Below are positions 5,160 through 7,979 of a stretch of DNA of 7,979 bases, in pieces. Position numbers and translations under genes: made by a program. The notes beneath the pieces were generated by a model. It was given only the letters and a program-made list of their open reading frames with translations, searched no databases and had not been told where the DNA came from. This stretch comes from Chloroflexota bacterium (GTDB lineage Bacteria > Chloroflexota > Anaerolineae > Promineifilales > Promineifilaceae), in assembly GCA_024278255.1 (NCBI GenBank), contig JAJRTP010000680.1, positions 1 to 7,979 on the forward strand, read 5' to 3'. The first letter of the stretch is position 1; every line of letters begins with the position of its first letter.

Positions 5160-7979
5160 CTTCTTTTGCCCATCCACATATTGATCAATCAACTCCCACC
5201 GGTTTTCCACATCATGTTTCGCCAAATCCAGCAGGCGGGCAGCGGCCGTCGGGTTACTTTGCTTCAAAATACTGAACCGGCCTTCCCGGTACATGTACTC
5301 TTCCAGCGGCATTTTCGGCGGGCGGCTGTCCAATTGGAAGGGGTTCTTACCCAAAGCCACCAGATCGTGATTGTAACGGTACAACGGCCAGAAACCGGAA
5401 TCAACGGCCGCGTGTTGCTGCTGCAAGCCAAACTTCAGATCATAACCGTGAGCGATGCAATGACTGTAAGCAATGATCAGCGACGGGCCGTCATACGCCT
5501 CCGCTTCCAGGAAGGCGCGCACCGTCTGGGCATCTTTCGCCCCAAAAGCCACGCGGGCTACGTAGATATTCTCGTAGCTGATGGCAATCATCGCCAAATC
5601 TTTGGCCGGCAGCGGCTTACCGGCGGCAGCAAACTTGGCCACCGCTCCGCGCGGCGTTGCTTTGGACATCTGGCCGCCCGTGTTGGAATAGACGGCCGTG
5701 TCCATCACCAGCACATTGACATTCCGGCCCGACGCCAGCACATGATCCAAGCCGCCATAGCCAATGTCATACGCCCAGCCATCGCCGCCGACAATCCAGA
5801 CATCCTTCTTTACGAATACATCCGCTACACCGAGCAGTTGGTTCAATTCCGGTTTGTAAGCGGCCAACCCCTCATCGCGGGTATCCAGAAGCGATTGCAG
5901 TTGTTCTTTCAAGGCCTGAACCCGGCCGCGCTGCTGCAATATCTCCGCTTCATTCGTCTGGTCGGCATACAAGACGCTGTCTGCCAGTTCCGGGCCAATA
6001 ACATCCCGCAGGCGGCGCATCATCTGCGTGGCAGCTTCCAGACGTTGATCCAAAGCTACCCGCATTCCCAAACCGAACTCTGCATTGTCCTCGAACAAGG
6101 AGTTAGACCAGGCCGGGCCACGGCCGTCTGCATCCTGCGCCCAGGGAGTTGTGGGTAAATTACCGCCATAGATCGACGAGCAGCCGGTCGCATTGGCAAT
6201 CAGGGAGCGGTCACCGAAGAGGCGGCTGAGTAAGCCCAGGTACGGCGTCTCACCACACCCCGGACAAGCCCCGGAAAACTCAAACGTGGGTTCCAAAAGC
6301 TGATTGTATTTCACCTGATTCAACGCGAGCATGGTGCGATTCACATCCGGCAGTTCCAGGAAGAAATTCCAATTCTCCCGCTCCTGTTCCCGCAGCGGCA
6401 GTTGCGGTTCCATATTAATCGCCTTGAATTTGGGCTGCCGCTTGTTCTTCACCGGGCAAACTTCCACACACAAACCGCAGCTTGTGCAATCTTCCCCGGC
6501 CACTTGCAACGAATAAGACATTCCCTTAAATTCCTTAAAGCGGGCTGGGGCTGATTTGAAGGTTGGCGGCGCATCTTCGGCCAATTCGACATCAAACACC
6601 TTCATGCGGATGACCTGATGCGGGCAAACGAGGGCGCACTTGCCGCACTGGATGCAAATATCCGGGTCCCACACAGGAATCTCAGTGGCAATATTGCGTT
6701 TTTCCCATTGAGTTGTGCCGGTAGGATACGTTCCATCCGGCGGCAGGGCGCTTACCGGCAGTTCATCACCCAACCCCTCAATCATGCGGGCTGTGACAGA
6801 TTGAATAAATTCGGGAGCAGCCGGCGATACAATCGGCGGCCGTACATGATCACTGGTCACAGCATCCGGTACAGCAACCTCATACAAATGAGAGAGGGCG
6901 GCGTCTACGGCCGCGTAATTTTGCTCTACCACCGCTTTACCCCGTTTGCCATACGTCTTTTTGATGGCCTGTTTGATGGCGGTAATGGCTTCATCGGTGG
7001 GCAGGACGCCGCTCAGAGCAAAGAAACAGGTCTGCATAATGGTATTGATACGCCGCCCCATCTTGGTTTCGCGGGCCACCTGGTAGCCATCCACCACGTA
7101 GAATTTGAGCTTTTTGTCCAAAATAGTCTTTTGAATAGAGCGGGGCAATTTATCCCACACTTCATCCGGGCCGTAGGGCGTGTTGAGGAGGAAGGTAGCT
7201 CCCGGCGCGGCCATGCGCAGCACGTCATACCGATCCAGGAAAGTGAATTGGTGAACAGCCACAAAGCTGGCAGAATCAATCAGATAGGGCGCATGAATGG
7301 GATTTGGTCCAAAGCGCAGGTGGGAAACGGTGACAGACCCGGCTTTCTTGGAATCGTAGACAAAGTATCCCTGAGCATAGTTGGGCGTGTCTTCGCCAAT
7401 AATTTTGATGGAGTTTTTGTTGGCCCCTACGGTGCCGTCGGATCCCAAACCGTAGAAAACGGCCTGCACCACGTCATCAGGCAAAATGTGAAAATCTTTG
7501 TCCCACGCCAGGCTGAGATGGGTCACGTCGTCGTTGATACCGATGGTGAAGTGGGGCTTGGGTTTGCTTTTACCCAGTTCGTCGTAGATGGCTTTGACCA
7601 TAGCGGGGGTAAATTCTTTGGAGGAGAGGCCATAGCGTCCACCAATAATGCGGGGCACGGTGGCAAAGGGGGCGGTTCCGGCAGCGACGGCTTCGATGAC
7701 GGCCGTAATCACATCCTGATACAACGGTTCGCCCGCCGATCCCGGCTCCTTCGTGCGATCCAGTCCGGCAATGGCCTTGACAGTCGGCGGCAATACATTC
7801 ACAAAAGCGCTGACGTCAAAGGGGCGGTAGAGGCGGATAATGACCACACCGACCTTTTCGCCCCGTGCGGCCAGATATTCGGCCGTTTCCCTGACCGTTT
7901 CCGCGCCCGACCCCATCAACACAATCACCCGTTCCGCTTCCGGGTGTCCGGCATATTCAAAGATGCGATATTGACGGCC
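5157..7979 (-). CDS. nifJ: Pyruvate:ferredoxin (flavodoxin) oxidoreductase, N-terminus beyond window
   Basis: Catalyses pyruvate + CoA + oxidised ferredoxin (or flavodoxin) to acetyl-CoA + CO2 + reduced carrier, in the cytoplasm. The frame is open to the window edge: codons before the GTG at 7928 read GRQYRIFEYAGHPEAER, typical PFOR sequence, so 940 residues are visible and about 240 (most of pyruvate-binding domain I) are missing. Residue numbers here count from the GTG codon. Domain II covers about 1-145; the gamma-type domain III starts near FYGLGSDGTVGANK (158-171) and includes SHLRFGPNPIHAPYLI. The EKR motif is W-EKR-N (408-412). Two [4Fe-4S] clusters are bound by C425/C428/C431/C435 and C481/C484/C487/C491. 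The TPP domain has GGDGWAYDIGYGG (714-726), and the proximal cluster uses C555, C558, C583 and C824, with spacing close to the Desulfovibrio africanus enzyme. The chain ends 99 residues after the last Cys, so it probably lacks the C-terminal domain VII of that enzyme. All visible cofactor residues are intact. Confidence 0.97.
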   Translation of the reverse strand, partial: GRQYRIFEYAGHPEAERVIVLMGSGAETVRETAEYLAARGEKVGVVIIRLYRPFDVSAFVNVLPPTVKAIAGLDRTKEPGSAGEPLYQDVITAVIEAVAAGTAPFATVPRIIGGRYGLSSKEFTPAMVKAIYDELGKSKPKPHFTIGINDDVTHLSLAWDKDFHILPDDVVQAVFYGLGSDGTVGANKNSIKIIGEDTPNYAQGYFVYDSKKAGSVTVSHLRFGPNPIHAPYLIDSASFVAVHQFTFLDRYDVLRMAAPGATFLLNTPYGPDEVWDKLPRSIQKTILDKKLKFYVVDGYQVARETKMGRRINTIMQTCFFALSGVLPTDEAITAIKQAIKKTYGKRGKAVVEQNYAAVDAALSHLYEVAVPDAVTSDHVRPPIVSPAAPEFIQSVTARMIEGLGDELPVSALPPDGTYPTGTTQWEKRNIATEIPVWDPDICIQCGKCALVCPHQVIRMKVFDVELAEDAPPTFKSAPARFKEFKGMSYSLQVAGEDCTSCGLCVEVCPVKNKRQPKFKAINMEPQLPLREQERENWNFFLELPDVNRTMLALNQVKYNQLLEPTFEFSGACPGCGETPYLGLLSRLFGDRSLIANATGCSSIYGGNLPTTPWAQDADGRGPAWSNSLFEDNAEFGLGMRVALDQRLEAATQMMRRLRDVIGPELADSVLYADQTNEAEILQQRGRVQALKEQLQSLLDTRDEGLAAYKPELNQLLGVADVFVKKDVWIVGGDGWAYDIGYGGLDHVLASGRNVNVLVMDTAVYSNTGGQMSKATPRGAVAKFAAAGKPLPAKDLAMIAISYENIYVARVAFGAKDAQTVRAFLEAEAYDGPSLIIAYSHCIAHGYDLKFGLQQQHAAVDSGFWPLYRYNHDLVALGKNPFQLDSRPPKMPLEEYMYREGRFSILKQSNPTAAARLLDLAKHDVENRWELIDQYVDGQKK

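Larger units (their letters stand above)
2464..7706. repeat. Dispersed palindromic octamer ACGGCCGT, 12 copies
   Basis: Exact copies begin at 2464, 2878, 2980, 3053, 3490, 3776, 3833, 4377, 4597, 5692, 6120 and 7699. Near copies such as ACGGCCGC (2081, 5404, 6907), GCGGCCGT (5242, 6836) and TCGGCCGT (7879) add to them, and the window ends in ACGGCC. In genes the octamer encodes either T-A-V (6 copies) or x-G-R (5 copies), so two frames are used, and one copy lies between genes. This fits selection or mutation pressure on DNA rather than on protein. It resembles in style the HIP1 octamer of cyanobacteria, although the sequence differs. Confidence 0.7.

Noticed and set aside
5109..6158. A 349-codon open frame on the plus strand opposite PFOR
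   Set aside because: It lies antisense to strongly conserved PFOR sequence including the TPP and proximal-cluster motifs, has no ribosome-binding site and shows no recognisable domain; it is a composition shadow.

Overview
The window is a stretch of bacterial chromosome in which every supportable gene lies on the minus strand, so transcription runs from base 7979 towards base 1. Several traits fit a Chloroflexota bacterium, probably of the Anaerolineae/Ardenticatenia type. These are a lipoprotein with a long Pro/Thr spacer, a CSLREA-type beta-helix protein that ends in a short hydrophobic LFLPVIVK-like tail, and a pyruvate:ferredoxin oxidoreductase followed by a dihydroorotate-dehydrogenase-like gene. 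The taxonomic call is inference from protein style, not from a marker gene.

Layout in transcription order: (1) 7979-5157, most of a single-chain pyruvate:ferredoxin (flavodoxin) oxidoreductase, cut off at its N-terminus by the window edge. (2) A 69-base gap holding a tandem TAATTGGG-type octamer and an 11-bp inverted repeat. (3) 5087-4071, a DHODH-fold flavoprotein in which Tyr replaces the usual catalytic Cys/Ser. (4) A 137-base gap with a 74-base imperfect hairpin bounded by perfect 14-bp arms. (5) 3933-2659, a lipoprotein with a Pro/Thr linker and what looks like a Rieske domain that has lost all four cluster ligands but kept its two disulfide cysteines. (6) A 356-base gap with a short signal-peptide-like ORF, a G-rich tract, an 11-bp-period direct repeat and a candidate promoter. 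(7) 2302-200, a secreted parallel beta-helix protein. (8) 112-1, the first 37 codons of another secreted protein.

Genes 1 and 3 probably form a metabolic unit: anaerobic pyruvate oxidation to acetyl-CoA with reduced ferredoxin, plus an accessory flavoprotein of unknown substrate. Genes 5, 7 and 8 all encode exported proteins, each with its own ribosome-binding site, and need not be one operon.

The most striking DNA-level signal is the palindrome ACGGCCGT, found 12 times in 8 kb (about 0.1 expected for equal base use). It occurs in two reading frames and once between genes, and is absent from the beta-helix gene. I saw no tRNA, rRNA, CRISPR array, transposase or prophage gene. The clearest candidates for something undescribed are the octamer and the cluster-less Rieske-like lipoprotein.
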